Source of the DNA: Stenopsyche tienmushanensis
Taxonomy: Eukaryota > Arthropoda > Insecta > Trichoptera > Stenopsychidae
Direction of reading: 5' to 3'
Length of the DNA: 64,000 nt
Assembly: GCA_008973525.1 (NCBI GenBank)
Contig: WACJ01000333.1
Coordinates: 276,873-340,872, forward strand
Within the stretch, counting starts at the first letter, position 1, and each line of letters starts with the position of its first letter. The translations under genes were made by a program, and so were the position numbers. Below are positions 47,244 through 58,984 of the stretch, one piece after another. The notes under the pieces are model-generated. The model ran no database searches and was not told the DNA's origin. It worked only from the letters and a program-made list of their open reading frames with translations.

Positions 47244-47654
47244 ATTTAAGAAAAGATAATTTAAAACAAATTATTTATTTCCATCGCTGCAGATGAATAC
47301 TTATACACTATAATACTTCGATGTGATTCGAAATTATATTACGGAGGAATACAAAAATTCTGAATCCCGTATCTATTATATTTCATATCGATATTCCCAT
47401 TATTAGAGTCGGGTGTAGTAAATACATCACCGGTAGGGAAAGGTTAATAAAACAATTTGAAAAACATATATGTACTCTATATATGTATACATAGATTAGA
47501 TGGTTACTGCCCTTAGGCGTCGCCTAAGCTCTTTAATTAGTAGTTACGCCACTGTTTCCCCATGGATCCCGGGATCCGGGGATTGGATTTTCTAGTTACA
47601 AGGGCTCTTGAGGCCGGGGGATTTTTTTGTTTTTGTTTCAAAGTTGGCGCACTT

Positions 47655-47716
47655 GGATTTTTTTTATTAAGAAAAAACGCATAACTTTGAAATCGCACAA
47701 AAAGAAGTTTAAGTGT
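47655..47716 (+). repeat. Family C end, copy 3 fragment
   Basis: ACGCATAACTTTGAAATCGC followed by ACAAAAAGAAGTTTAAGTG and TA repeats the right end of family C copies 1 and 2. Only about 60 bp is recognisable. Confidence 0.6.
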
Positions 47717-49235
47717 ATCTCATGAATTTAAAAGAGCACATAATATTGAATCAAAACCATCGAACGGATATATTAATACTTCTGATCTTTCAAATCTGTC
47801 GGTAGAGTTTGTTTTTGAATTGAATTTGAATGTAAGCTCTAATTATTTTAAAACCCGTTTCAGAATAAATGTTCACGTTCCACAATTTAAATAATTCATG
47901 AAGGAGTTGTATTCATTTCAATGATTTTTTTAAGGCCGTCTTTCATTCCATTCTTCATTAATGCCTCGTCTACAATAGCATCCATCGGGCTCGGATATTT
48001 AATGCCCTTTCGGAGCATGTAATTCCGCCCGCGAAAGCCTTCACGTTTTTATATTTTTTTTTGTTTCCGATGTTTTTTCTTCGTTTGGAAATTCAGGCGA
48101 AGGATAACAACCTCCGAGCGTCGCAAGCGATTAAAAGCCAACACTCATGAATTATTAATAGGCGCGGAAAAGCAGAAAGTGATATTTTTTGTATACACAC
48201 ACTTCGATGAGTATTAAATTGCCTAACATGTGACCGTAAAGCGTGAACCAATCCGGGGAATCTCTCCACTCCAAAATTAGGGAGACGTTAATGCCTCCCA
48301 ACGAAAGCGGAGATAAATTCGATTCAACCGCTGCGTTCATATCTTTGCGAGGGAGAAAAAAACAGAGATGAGAGAAAAGTTCCACCGCGGGGAATACGTA
48401 ATGTGTCCGGAGGCGGATGCGAGCCCCGCGACACAATAAAGGGAAAAACCAAATGAACCCGAATTCAATTTATAGAAAAGCCTCTAAAAAGATAGAATGT
48501 TATTTTTCGGGATTGTGCAAATGGTGCCAGGACATTTCGATAAACCGGAGACCTTTCTCCCTAACTAGACGATGCCAACTTTCAAACCGTTTTCAGCCCA
48601 CAATTTACCGCTCTTAATAAATCTCTCGATGGATAAATCTTTCAGCCTGGTTACATATATTAAGAACAAATTACTGGTACGGAGACACACAGTCACGATC
48701 AAAAGTAATGGGACCCCTATATTGATACTCATTCGCCGATTTTTTCCCCTAAAACCCACTGGAACCCATCACGTCGACAACCTCAAGCAATTAATAAAAT
48801 AACAGTTCACTCATGGAGCGCCAAAATGAAAATCTATTATCTCTTCAATTTAATTAGTGATCACTTCTTCTTGAACTGTTATATTTGATAATGAACATAA
48901 ACGACTTCCACATGAGATTTTTATAGGGAAAGGTTTTTCACTAAACGAGCACCTCACTTAACGACTATCGTTGCGCCTAACGAGTGAAGATCAGAATACC
49001 GGAAAGTCCTAGATTGTAAAAATAAAGCACATAGCATATATAAATATATATTTTGTATATGCTAGGGAAGAGTTTTGAATCTCACTCGCGGCCCCGAAAA
49101 ATGGTGCGAACTCGCTTATTGTTACCAGCCACTAAGAAGGGCCTTTACAGCTCGGTGTAAGTCATAAAAAGCTCCGGGATGTATTATTTCAAAAACTTTT
49201 ACAAAAAACCTTAAATGCCCTAAAATTAGGTGGAA
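47717..49235. other. Unassigned stretch, no gene seen
   Basis: No gene or repeat recognised. A GC-richer part lies at 48240-48430; the minus frame of 93 codons there has no motif. Confidence 0.45.
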
Positions 49236-49312
49236 TGGTTATAAGGTTTTCGTGGCCAACCGGTCCGAATTTCGGACCACTGACTCATCGAAGGAGCGCC
49301 TCGTGCGATGAA
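49236..49312 (+). repeat. Short repeat family G, copy 1
   Basis: AAGGTTTTCGTGGCCAACCG followed by GTCCGAATTTCGGACCACTG matches 60979-61022 (CCAACCGGTCCTAGTTTCGG then ACCACTGACGA). GGTCCGAATTTCGGACC is an imperfect palindrome. The repeat is non-coding and its extent beyond 60 bp is unclear. Confidence 0.65.
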
Positions 49313-50608
49313 CGGATCTATTCATGAAAGGAGGTCCTAAACCGACCGTTTTCTGTGAGGAACTTGGACTTCCAGTGATAACCTATAGTGATAACCATTT
49401 TCGCGAACGAAAATTAGTCATACCGATCGGACCGGGATGTCATGGACATGTATTACAAAATGCCGGATCATCAAATCATGTATTATCAAAATATGGAAAA
49501 TACGTTTTAAATACATGATATATTATTGTTTAATGTTAAACAATACAAACAACAACTGCCATATTCCATTGCAAATAAGTACTATAGCTAATATTATTAA
49601 TTAGGGATCGTTTATTGGTTGTGATAAGTCATGGATTAACATTTGACAATCCCCAGTCATAATCATGATTGCAACCGGATTAATACGTCAATATATACAT
49701 AGTAGGGAAGAGCAATGGCAATCAAACTATGCCAATTAATTAATTGAACTGTTTATTGCAATTTTGACTGATTTATGATTGCAGGCATTCGCTTTGTATG
49801 CCGTAATATACAAAGACCTCCGGTAAATGGATGATATAGGAGACTAAATCAAATATGCATTCAAACATTCGCCGGAGGGTCGCGAAAAGTATTGAAATCG
49901 TTTGTTATATTCGAACAAAGAGCGATGCTATATACGTCGCCCAAATAAGATATAACTCGGTCGTGAGCGCGTTTAATGCCTTTTATTTATCCATGCAGTC
50001 AATTTGGCGTAATAGAAGAGGACAAGATCATGCAGGCCGTATTACTTCGGTCCCAATGCGAGATGAGACCGGCGATATGGGGAAGCGTAAAGAGGAATCT
50101 CACTATTTACACACGGATGGAATCACAGGCGCTCCATCGCAGATACACATCGGCAACAAAAAGCCTGACATCTTGAAAGGCAAGAAAATGGAACGGGAAA
50201 CACGCTCGGAAGCCGGATGAAAGGGACATTCAAAGAAAATCCAAGCATTTCCTTGTCTGTGGACGACGTCACTTACAGCGGTGACCGCTAGGCGGCACCA
50301 CATTGCAGCGTCTCTACATGTAAACATTTTCCCACAAAAAATACTATTTTTCATCGTGTCTCACCGTGAAAGCCTCCGCCTGTCAGAACGAATGAAAAGC
50401 GAACACACAAAAAGAAAAATAATCATACAGAATTATTGAAAAACATCTAATTTCATGTGATAAATATCTAACAAATGACGGAACTACAAATATGTCTGTC
50501 GAATTTTTCAACAAAAGACTATATAGAGATATAAACAAAAGCTAACATAGAGAGATATGATATGCTTGAAACTGCAAAAATGAAAGATAAATTCTTCATT
50601 AAAAATTA
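49313..50608. other. Unassigned stretch, no gene seen
   Basis: A 121-codon plus frame (49855-50220) is the longest here. It is basic and hydrophilic, lacks a motif, is overlapped by frames on both strands, and I do not call it a gene. Confidence 0.45.
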
Positions 50609-50913
50609 TCTTCTTCTTACATATAAAAATTCATGTCTGTGTGTTCGTACGTAATGCGCTGCCACACCATTCATCAGATTGCGATAAAACTTCGTCCACT
50701 TATTGTTAAAGATTGCGCGAATAACATAGGCATAGTTTAATATAAAAAAAAATGCACCATGTACAGATGCACCATGTTGGCGCATATTGGTCTGGTGAAA
50801 TGAATTTTGGGCTGCGGGGATGCGGGCGCAATACGATGGTTAAGTCGGTCTTCGAGACAAGAGCGAGTGTGCATATGCTTTTGGATATGCAACGCATGCC
50901 GGGTATTCGCTAG
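50609..50913 (+). mobile_element. Helitron-like repeat family H, copy 2
   Basis: Starts TCTTCTTCTTACATATAAAA after an A and ends GCCGGGTATTCGCTAG before a T. Helitrons begin TC, end CTRR and insert between A and T without duplication; all three features fit. The interior shares GATGCACCATGTTGGCGCAT with copy 1. A clear 3' hairpin upstream of CTAG is not obvious, which lowers confidence in the class. At 305 bp it is non-autonomous. Confidence 0.65.
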
Positions 50914-51232
50914 TACCTAATAAAGTTCATTTTTAAAATAAAGCTCTGGAGCACATTTTCCCAACATTTTCAGACAGTCGCTACTCTCTGATTTTCGACA
51001 AACAATATAATACACAAATAATTAAATACGATCACGGTGAGCATTTTTCATCCTGAACCCTGGATGAATAGAAAGGCTTCGTTAGAGACTGAAGACATAC
51101 ACACGAAGAACAAACAACAATTAAAAAATAAGTACTCTCGCACGGTAGAAGTGAAACTTCTTAATTTATAGGAAAAGTTGATTTAATGCAATGCTTTTTT
51201 CATTGGTAATAATTTAAATGATCTAATTTATC

Positions 51233-51600
51233 TTGGCAGTTTATTCGTTTTCTTTCATACAAAAGAAATTGATGGCTAAAATATTGAGCTGTGTTTGTGT
51301 CATCATCATCATCATAGTGCAGCCACTAACAGTCCACTACAGAACTATGGGCCTCTTCAATATCCATTCACAGGAAGGGGTTACATTCATCTCGTCTGTG
51401 TCATACATTCACCTCCTCATTCGCTCGATATTGAAGGTGTGTTTGTGTAATATATAAAAAGTGCTACGTATACATACAGTAAAGGCGACGCGGGGCATGC
51501 GCGTAATATCTCTATGAAAGTGTGTGTGTGTAACAGAGACGGATATAACTCTATGCATGCAATAGAGCTCATTTTCTTTATAGATTTTTGACTCAAAAAT
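51233..51600 (-). repeat. Dispersed repeat family D, copy 3, split by retroelement tail
   Basis: The halves TATTGAGCTGTGTTTGTG and TTTGTGTAATATATAAAAAG are contiguous in the other copies (inverse of TATATTACACAAACACAGCT). Downstream GGCATGCGCGTAA and GTGTGTGTGTAACAGAGACG follow the family order. The break is the retroelement tail at 51301-51437. Confidence 0.72.
51301..51437 (-). mobile_element. 5'-truncated retroelement tail with 11-bp duplication
   Basis: In reverse it matches 47107-47243 over its full 137 bp with few differences, including GGACTGTTAGTGGCTGCACT and the (ATG)n tail. TGTGTTTGTGT occurs at 51290-51300 and 51438-51448, an exact 11-bp target duplication. A 3'-only copy with a duplication is the classic product of 5'-truncated target-primed reverse transcription. 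Confidence 0.92.
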
Positions 51601-51687
51601 GTTTATAAATAATAAGAAAAAGTATCTCGTGTACCAACTGACAATAAAAAATATTAGCAAATTAAATATTTTTCCATCTCTCAAATA

Positions 51688-52321
51688 TACAGGGTGTTTT
51701 GCATATGCATTTGTATATATACAAGTCCCTAAACAAATAAATCCAGTGGTACAGATCTGGAAACCGTGGGACCCAAGGAATAGGGCACATTCACAGACAA
51801 AAAATCCAATGATATTAGATCTGGAGACCGTGCGACCCACGAAGTAGAGTACGTCCATAGACAAATAAATCCAATGATGTCAGATCTGAAGGCAGTGCGA
51901 GCCATTAAATAAGGGAAGTCCCTAGGCAAAGAAATCCAGTGGTGTCAGGTCTGGAGACCGTGCGAGCCACGAAATAAGGCCGCCAAAAGAGTTAATTTAC
52001 ACAACAAAGTAGTTAAAGTTCAAAATAGTTGTTAGTTTTTTGTTTAAAGAATTTAGAACTTGATATTCCTCATTTGTTTGTGAAAATATGACTTTGGAAG
52101 CTCAGAAGTAATTTTCTTTAAACAAATTGCATAAAACATTTAAATCAAAAATACATTGCAAAATACAAAAACAGTTATTCCGTGCTATTATGACCACAGA
52201 TCAAAAAGTTATGGTATCGACAACCCTGTCACTTAGGACAGAGCTTATGTGTAAAACGTAGCAAAAGACCCCAATAACTCCCAAAAAAAATTATGTCGGT
52301 CCATATGCAAAACATTCTGTA
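51688..52321 (+). mobile_element. TIR element family B, copy 4 (longest)
   Basis: The ends TACAGGGTGTTTTGCATATG and CATATGCAAAACATTCTGTA form a 20-bp inverted repeat with two mismatches. TA lies on both sides. The body has four tandem 65-bp units (51721-51979), GCCGCCAAAAGAGTTAATTT, a stretch with GGAAGCTCAGAAGTAATTTT shared with copy 3, and a tail with CGACAACCCTGTCAC and AACTCCCAAAAAAAATT shared with copies 1 and 2. A 151-codon minus frame across the units is a by-product of the array. Confidence 0.85.
51721..51979 (+). repeat. Tandem array of four ~65-bp units (family B)
   Basis: Four head-to-tail units carry AAATCCA.TGAT/GGT.. then GATCTG.A..C.GTGCGA.CCA. Read on the minus strand, the second and fourth give WVARSPDLISLDF and WLARSPDLTPLDF. 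The ARSPDLTPLDFF.WG motif surrounds the last catalytic position in a group of DDE transposases that is abundant in insects. The array is collapsed to one unit in copy 2 and enlarged here. Confidence 0.85.
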
Positions 52322-53868
52322 TAATAATATGTAAAAAAGTCATGTGTAAAATAGTTTAAAAAAAATATTTTGAAACCAAATTTGTTTTATTATATTTGGA
52401 CAGACCGTGCATGAACATTTTAATAAAATTTATCTTAATTTTATTCATGAGTCGCCGTTTATATTCAAATGCTGTACATTTCTTCACATACCAAAGCACA
52501 TGCAAAAACATACATTTGTCGTTGATAATCACATTATAAATGTATTCAATTCAAAGATCCAACGGAAGCTTCAATCTAATTATGCGCAAAACTTATTGAA
52601 TAATAAATAGCACCCTTTGAGTAAGAAATTGTTTTTATGCAAGCAAAGTTTGAGCAAAAATAAGTGTTTCAATATTTGATGCAAATTACTTCAGAGTATG
52701 CAATTGAATGGAATTGTATTAGCATCGATAAAACAGCATTGCCGAGTTGCAATGTTTTCTTCGGTTTTTATTAGCTTAGGGTAGTTTCAAATCGACTCCC
52801 TATTTATTGTGGTTTTTTTGCGGAAACTTTTATAACATGGCAAACGATTCGCGAACTTTGAAAAAAAAAAATACGACACAATTCGCAATTATTGCTCGGG
52901 TATTTCTCGCCGAAATATATTGAAAGAGAAGCGCTCCGCCAAAGAAATGAAAAGTATTAGAGCTTATTAAATTGGGAGAAACTCTGCTCTGCCAAAAGAA
53001 AATCCGCAAAAAATACAGATTTAATTGAATAAATTTATTCGTCGAGTAGAAATCTTTTACTTGGTAATTAATTTAAATTTCGAAACCCAAAAGAGGAAAA
53101 TTAAATTAATCCCATACAAAGGTAGGACGATGAAATTGATACTTGATTAGACTTTATGTACAGTTTATTTTCATAAAGCGTCGTATTGAATGAGGGGCCC
53201 ACGAGATGTTTTTATTAAGGCTTTATGCGCATATTTATATAAAGAAAACGCCTTAGCAATGTATTACTCGTAAAAAAATCTAAATTAAATTTTTTACTTT
53301 TATTCTCCACGTGGAAATTGCATTTTTAGCGTGGCTCTGTACTTTTGGCCCGGGTCATTTAATTAAATACGCATAAAAGTGCGAAAATTTAATAACGCAC
53401 AATAATTCTTTACTTAACAATATTAAATCGAGCCTCCAAATAATGTCCGTATCGCGTATGATGAGACGCCGAAAAGCGCTAACAGCTTGTATCATATGAA
53501 ATGACGGAAAAATGTATGTTCTATTCAAAAAATGCGACGTTATTTTTGAAGAAACACTATATTTCCTTATGTAAATATCTACAAGTAAAAGACTACGAAC
53601 CTCTGTAGTCTTACAAATATCCCATATAATAAATAAACAGCTAAAATTATAACCATGATTATCCGTATTAACACATTCCCATCGGGTTGCTTTTCGCCTG
53701 ATACGGGGCGTATTTGCGATTATCGATAGTACTCGAAATACGTACATATGAGCAACCCGTAAGAATGTGTTAATAAATAAAAACTATAATTCTTTACAAA
53801 ATATTTAAGCTGTATAAAAATACTGATCGAAAATTCTACACTCATTATGATTTATTACAATTATGTTT
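52322..53868. other. Unassigned stretch, no gene seen
   Basis: No gene or element recognised. A 130-codon minus frame (53355-53747) lacks motifs. Confidence 0.45.
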
Positions 53869-54530
53869 AAGAGACGTTTCTACCGTGTTGGTTTAAAAAA
53901 AATCATTTTTTCTTCGTGTATGTAGGAAAGAACTAATGTTCAAAAATACATTCAGTAAATTTCAAGTCGATATAAATGAAATCCGCAAATTTATAGGCCG
54001 ACTTTTAACGCGAACTTTAAACGCGTTTTTCTTTAAACTACTTTTTTCAAACTCATGGAAGTGCTCTCACACGCCCTAGATGAGCATTCTTTATTAAATT
54101 TGGCAGGCACATGTATAATAAATGTCTTTATTGTGTGGACTACAATTATTCAAAAATATTCAAAAGTGTTTGTTTAATGAACATAAAACTACAAAAAATG
54201 TTTTTGAAAACACAAACTTTTCTTCGATGGCTCACCATTTTTTTATTTTTCAATTCTTCTTCTTAATTATAGTATAAGCTATAAAAAATATTATACAAAG
54301 TATAAATATGTTTAAATTTTTTGCTGCAAATCCCCTGTCCAGAATTTAGGACTTCCATGGTGAAGAATGTCATCGCTCGCGCACCGACATAAATGAATCC
54401 CCACACTCTCATTAACACACTTTATCAAACTTTAAAAAATATTTTTATATTCAATAAAGATTACTTAGTTAACACGCAAACAATCAAGTTTCTATATTTA
54501 ACACTTTTCGCATTAAAAAAAATGTTTAAA
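53869..54530 (-). mobile_element. TIR repeat family F, copy 2
   Basis: The left edge AAGAGACGTTTCTACCGTG then TTGGTTTAAAA matches both ends of copy 3. The body is collinear in reverse with copies 1 and 3 (GGAAGTGCTCTCACACGCCC, CCATGGTGAAGAATGTCAT), and TCTTTATTGAATATAAAAAT in reverse extends the match to about 54530. The opposite terminal repeat is not seen; a hAT copy starts within about 35 bp. Confidence 0.75.
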
Positions 54531-54562
54531 AGATGATTTAATTATATATAGAGTCAACCTTC

Positions 54563-55100
54563 CTACAGCGTCCATTCCGGGATCCCGGAATCGGGATTTT
54601 CAATATTTTAAGAAATTAAATTGATAAATTTGGTCAAAAATTATTAAAAAGTCTATTTGTTTAATATAAAAAATAATTAGAAGGTGAAAGAAATTTATTT
54701 ATTTAAGAAAAGATAATTTAAAACAAATTATTTATTTCCATCGCTGCAGATGAATACTTATATACTATAATACTTTGATATGATTCGTAATTATTTTACG
54801 GAGGTATACAAACATTCTGAACCCCGTATCTATTATATTTCATATCGATATTCCAATTATTAGAATCGAGGTGTAGTGAATACATCACCGGTAGGGAAAG
54901 GTTAATATAACAATTTGAAAAGCATATATGTACTGTATATATGTATACATAGATTAAACAGTTACTGCCCCTAGGCGTCGATTAAGCTCGTCAATTAGTA
55001 GTTACGCCACTGTTTCCAAGCGTACAGATTTTGGCGAGACTCTCGATTTAGTAGCTTTCAAAATGCCGGTGAGGTGTACGATTTCTGTTAAGTAAATATT
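54563..55100 (+). mobile_element. hAT family, copy 5, right-truncated MITE form
   Basis: The left end is eroded (AGCGTCCATTCCGGGATCCC). It continues CGGGATTTTCAATATTTTAA and shares the internal deletion junction AAGATAATTTAAAACAAATT with copy 4. The body runs through GGTGTAGTGAATACATCACC to GGTGAGGTGTACGATTTCTG and then stops near 55100 without the right end. No target duplication is visible. Confidence 0.8.
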
Positions 55101-56510
55101 TCGTTTTTAAACAAAAATGCGAACTACAACAAAATCTTTTACAAAATGTCAGCGGACCATAAAGAGTTAATATTATATTTAGAAATAGGGAACGTTCCTT
55201 CCTCCACAAAAAAATACAAGATGAAATATTCGTTAAAAAGAAGTCCATTGCTTTGGTATCCAAAACATTGATCAGACTTTTAATAGAAATCAAATTTTAT
55301 TTAAATTTTGATCATGTCAAAAAAAGGTGCAATGTTTCAGATATTCTTTACGATCCTCTACTTTCGATAAAATCAACCTCAACTTCTTGCCTTCTTTTTT
55401 CGTCGGATCAAGAAGCTACTTATCCGATAGAATAAATATACCTCTAACGAAGGGATCTATGGAAAAAAAAAAGACACTCCATTTATAATTTTAAATACCA
55501 CTAATAAATTTGTACAGTAAAATTCCGGTTTATATTTGAATTGCCCTTGTATGTATATAAAATATTCGACTACTCGAATATTCGAATATTTTACCAATTT
55601 CATATTCGTTATTCGAATAATTGATTTTACGAATATTTGGGACCCCTAGTCCGGACACAGTGACAGAAATGTCTTTCCGGGCGTATATAGTACTTGCATA
55701 ACGCTTGGCTTTGGGCGCAATTTCATACAAAAAAAATGTAATAACAAGGTATTAAATCTATACTTCATGGGGTACCCTTGCTGATCGAAGGAAGAAGAAT
55801 GAGGGATGGAAAGAAATATGAAAAACACGAGGAAATAAAAAAGCATGTGTCAATACGGCTGTCAGTAAACAATCGAAAGGGATTTTCGTCACGCGATCTT
55901 CCACCAGCTAACTTCCACATCGCGGCCATGGGGAAACTTCTATTAATACGCCCAGCATTCGCTGCCCGGGAACTTTAATTCAATTAAACAGGGCCCTGTT
56001 CGTTCTCTGTCTGGCACACACAAACAAGAATTACTTCTGGCGCGGTGACTCGGCCTTTAAATCAAAAGTTTTATCAGCGAAGCATTACGCTTTGGTGGCC
56101 TCGTGGCCACGATTCAGGTGGAGCCTTTAAATAATTAGATTCATTTCGCTTTCTTACCTTCAACGTTCGGGGCCCTTTCCACACCAGGCCAGATATAACT
56201 GTCTGCCCGTTTTTATGTTTACGCCCAAATCCTTATCAGATTGCGAGAGGCGGCTCCATTAAGGAAATTGACGAAGTATTTATTTTCAATCCCCCGGGGT
56301 GTAATTGAATAATCTATTTGGCAAAGCCCCGCGACTCTGTACAGCCTTTATAGCGGAATCATTTCTTTGGAGTAACGAATTGTGAGAGAAATAAAATACT
56401 CCAGATGCACTTGACGAATATCTCGCTTATGATTCAAATATTACGAACAAAACATAATTCTACAAAGTCTACCAATTTGCTAACATCAGATAACGCGCTT
56501 GGTGCGTTTA
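55101..56510. other. Unassigned stretch with ATTCGAAT-rich palindromic patch
   Basis: No gene recognised. Between about 55555 and 55640 the sequence is crowded with ATTCGAATA and its variants on both strands, then GGGACCCCTAGTCCGGACAC. Such patches occur at ends of some insect DNA transposons, but no partner end was found. The part 55850-56370 is GC-richer and looks unique. Confidence 0.45.
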
Positions 56511-56512
56511 TA

Positions 56513-57227
56513 TTAGTTAAAGCGGAAAGAAATGTCATTTTATTTCTTATTTGGAAAAAAAATTTTTTTAATAAAAGCTGTACAATATTACTCAATTAAA
56601 TAATTTCCATTGTTATTTATAACCGCCTTCCACAGATTAGGTTGCTTTTTAATGCCTCTTTCGTAAAATTCGGCTGGTTTTCCACTAAAATAAGAATCCA
56701 AATGATTTTTCACTTGTTCCACAGAAGTGATTTTTATATCGCGAAGTGAATGTTCTAATGACTTAAAAAGATGATAGTCTGAAGGTGCAATATCGGGAGA
56801 ATATGGTGGATGTTGCAGCATTTCCAAATCCAGCTCCCTTATTTTATCCTGCGTAATCCTTGCTGCGTGTGGTCTTTTAACTTATCTAATTGTGCACAGT
56901 ATAGCTCTTATGTGACAGTTTGGCCAGGATTTAATAATTCTCAGTGAATTACGCCAAAAAAATCACACCAAACACAAAGGATGATCTTTTTCGAGGATAA
57001 TGACGGTCGAGGGGTAGAAACAGATACTTGATTTGAAGAAAGCCACTGTTTTAACTTCTCGGGCTGTTGTACATCCACTTCTCATCCCCAGTAAAGATCC
57101 TTTTTAAAAATGGATCAATTTATACCTTGACAATAGCAATGAACAAATGATTATCCGTTGTTCGAAGGCCGTTGATGACAACTCGTGCGGTACCCAAAAA
57201 AATGACATTTCTTTCCGCTTTATCTAA
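56513..57227 (-). mobile_element. Deleted mariner-like element
   Basis: The left end TTAGTTAAAGCGGAAAGAAA and the right end (reverse TTAGATAAAGCGGAAAGAAA) continue pairing through TGTCATTTT, about 29 bp with one mismatch. TA flanks at 56511-56512 and 57228-57229. At 715 bp it is about half the usual length. The minus strand encodes the C-terminal half of a transposase. Confidence 0.93.
56588..57110 (-). pseudogene. Mariner transposase, C-terminal half
   Basis: From the 3' side of the minus strand: GDEKWMY (first catalytic block, near 57085), then LNPGQTVT and LYCAQLDKL (second-block region), then the open frame 56827-56588 with LQHPPYSPDIAPSDYHLF, KSLEHSLRDIKITSVEQV, SYFSGKPAEFYERGIKK and NNNGNYLIE. 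SPD..PSDYH holds the third catalytic aspartate, and FY.RGI.K...W is the conserved C-terminus. Stops occur between the blocks, and the N-terminal DNA-binding part is absent, so it is inactive. Confidence 0.93.
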
Positions 57228-57229
57228 TA

Positions 57230-58984
57230 TTATACAGGAATAATTAGTTCAAAAACCGTTAATTTTGTTTCAACGCCTATTTTAATATAGTAATCAAATA
57301 TTAGGGTACGTCACATGAAGCGTCGGAATTTCAGCTATTCAAGATCGACCGTAATTGAGAATGTTTCTGTGCAATATTTTCGAATGTCGACTATTTAAAA
57401 ATTGACAAAAATACTATAGTCTTCAATTATCTTTAATTATCTCTTAGAAACAATACAAAAAATCTCAGTCCAGTAATATGAATCTCAATAATGGGTCTCG
57501 AGGAAGATTTAAAACCGTCGTTGGTGATAAAAAAAAATGTTAACTCAACAACAGAAAAGATTGACAAGCTGAATAAGTGGTACGACTTAATAATAATAAA
57601 CATTATAGATCATAATTGTTTCCTCAAAACCATGAATTGGCGGTCTGAAAATATTCAACTGTATCAAAGGCCAAGGTCAATTCCATATAACGCTTTGTCA
57701 CAATTACGAATGTGAATTTTCCAAAGTAGGTGGTACGAATAACAACCCCTCCAAAGACCCTGAAGCACCGAATATCAAGAATATTATACAGTCTTTGAAT
57801 ACCTTGAATTTTGATATATCATTGCTTCTTTATGAAAACACAACCTTAACCAAGGACGATTATAGTCTACATATAGTCTGAACATTAAAGTAAAATTGAG
57901 AGTTTTATACGTGGGGGAGAAATTTCCGTTCGTGTTGTTATAAAATAATATAATATATGGAATAGAACATATTATATCTTCAATATGACTGATATTGCAT
58001 TGAAATACAAAATGGTACATGATTTGGAGCCCAGTTTGTGTCCAGATACAGTGACACCTGTGTTGAATATTGAAGGGAATTCATTATTCAACACATCTTC
58101 CCGACACTTTAGCAGTCTTTTGATCCCTTTTTATAAAAACTTTTAGGCTTAGAAACGTAAAACGATTTTAAATGCATCCACTACAGCTGCATTTTTGAAT
58201 CGTTTTTCTCAGGTTTCTATTCTTTATGGACCTGAAAATAACTTTTTTGTGTTGCGGCATGCGGTACCCATCCTACCTAATAACACTCATCCTATTTATT
58301 TATCTATTGCGATTCCATTCATTGCGATAATTTGCCGACGATTTGTACAAATATTTGAGTTTTTTTACTGATTCTTGTGATATTTTGTGGCATTGAAACT
58401 CAATTCAAAAGAGGAACAGAGTCTGGATATTTAACACTTAATTATAAAAAATGTATTGTTTCTATTATCGAGATTTTCCTACATTGAATTTATGAAAATT
58501 TTACAATGAACACACAATTTTACGGCCATTTTATATCCACATTCACATAAAAACGTTTACTAATGGTATACATTCCGGACGCACTTTGTTCAATGGCTGT
58601 GGTCTTGGAGTGGAAATAAGGAACTTGGATGAGGGGAAACAATCGGATTACAACACGGACAATTGAGTAGATGAGTAGGCATCTTTCTACACCTGCTGAA
58701 GTCCTCCTGATTGATCAGAGAAAAGAAAGTTCGGAAAGGAGCCGCAGATAGTAATTCGGCCTTAGAGGTGTACGTGACGATTGGGTCTATCCTTCCGGAT
58801 AAAGAAGAAAACATTCAAACAGATCGCATAACGAGTGCCGAACAATATTTGATTACAGACCCTGAGTGGGCAAAGTTTACTTTGATTCTTCCTTAACAAG
58901 CAGAATAAACAGAACAAAGAACATTTCTAATGACGGATGATATATTTTTATGAACTTGTGGCAGTTGCCTTTAAATTGGCTTCG
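57230..58984. other. Unassigned stretch, no gene seen
   Basis: No gene or repeat recognised. A 74-codon minus frame at 58590-58814 is cysteine-containing (HLLNCPCCNP) but too short to assign. Confidence 0.45.

Larger units (their letters stand above)
45108..47594 (+). mobile_element. hAT family, copy 4, MITE form split by a retroelement
   Basis: The left end TAGGGAATCCAATCCCG and right end GGGGATTGGATTTTCTA pair. Identical 8-bp GTTACAAG copies flank it at 45100-45107 and 47595-47602. Removing the insertion 45264-47243 leaves an element of about 500 bp that keeps only the family ends and the non-coding right half. It shares its internal deletion junction (AAGATAATTTAAAACAAATT) with copy 5 at 54563, so the two belong to one deleted MITE subfamily. 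Confidence 0.92.

Noticed and set aside
49855..50220. 121-codon plus-strand open frame
   Set aside because: Overlapped by frames on both strands, no motif, no codon pattern or neighbours to support a gene.
51409..51864. 151-codon minus-strand open frame, longest in the window
   Set aside because: It runs through the family B tandem units and adjacent family D sequence; its length comes from the repeated unit lacking stops.
58590..58814. Cysteine-containing frame (HLLNCPCCNP) as a zinc finger or LINE C-terminus
   Set aside because: Cysteine and histidine spacing does not fit a known finger, and no RT sequence lies nearby.
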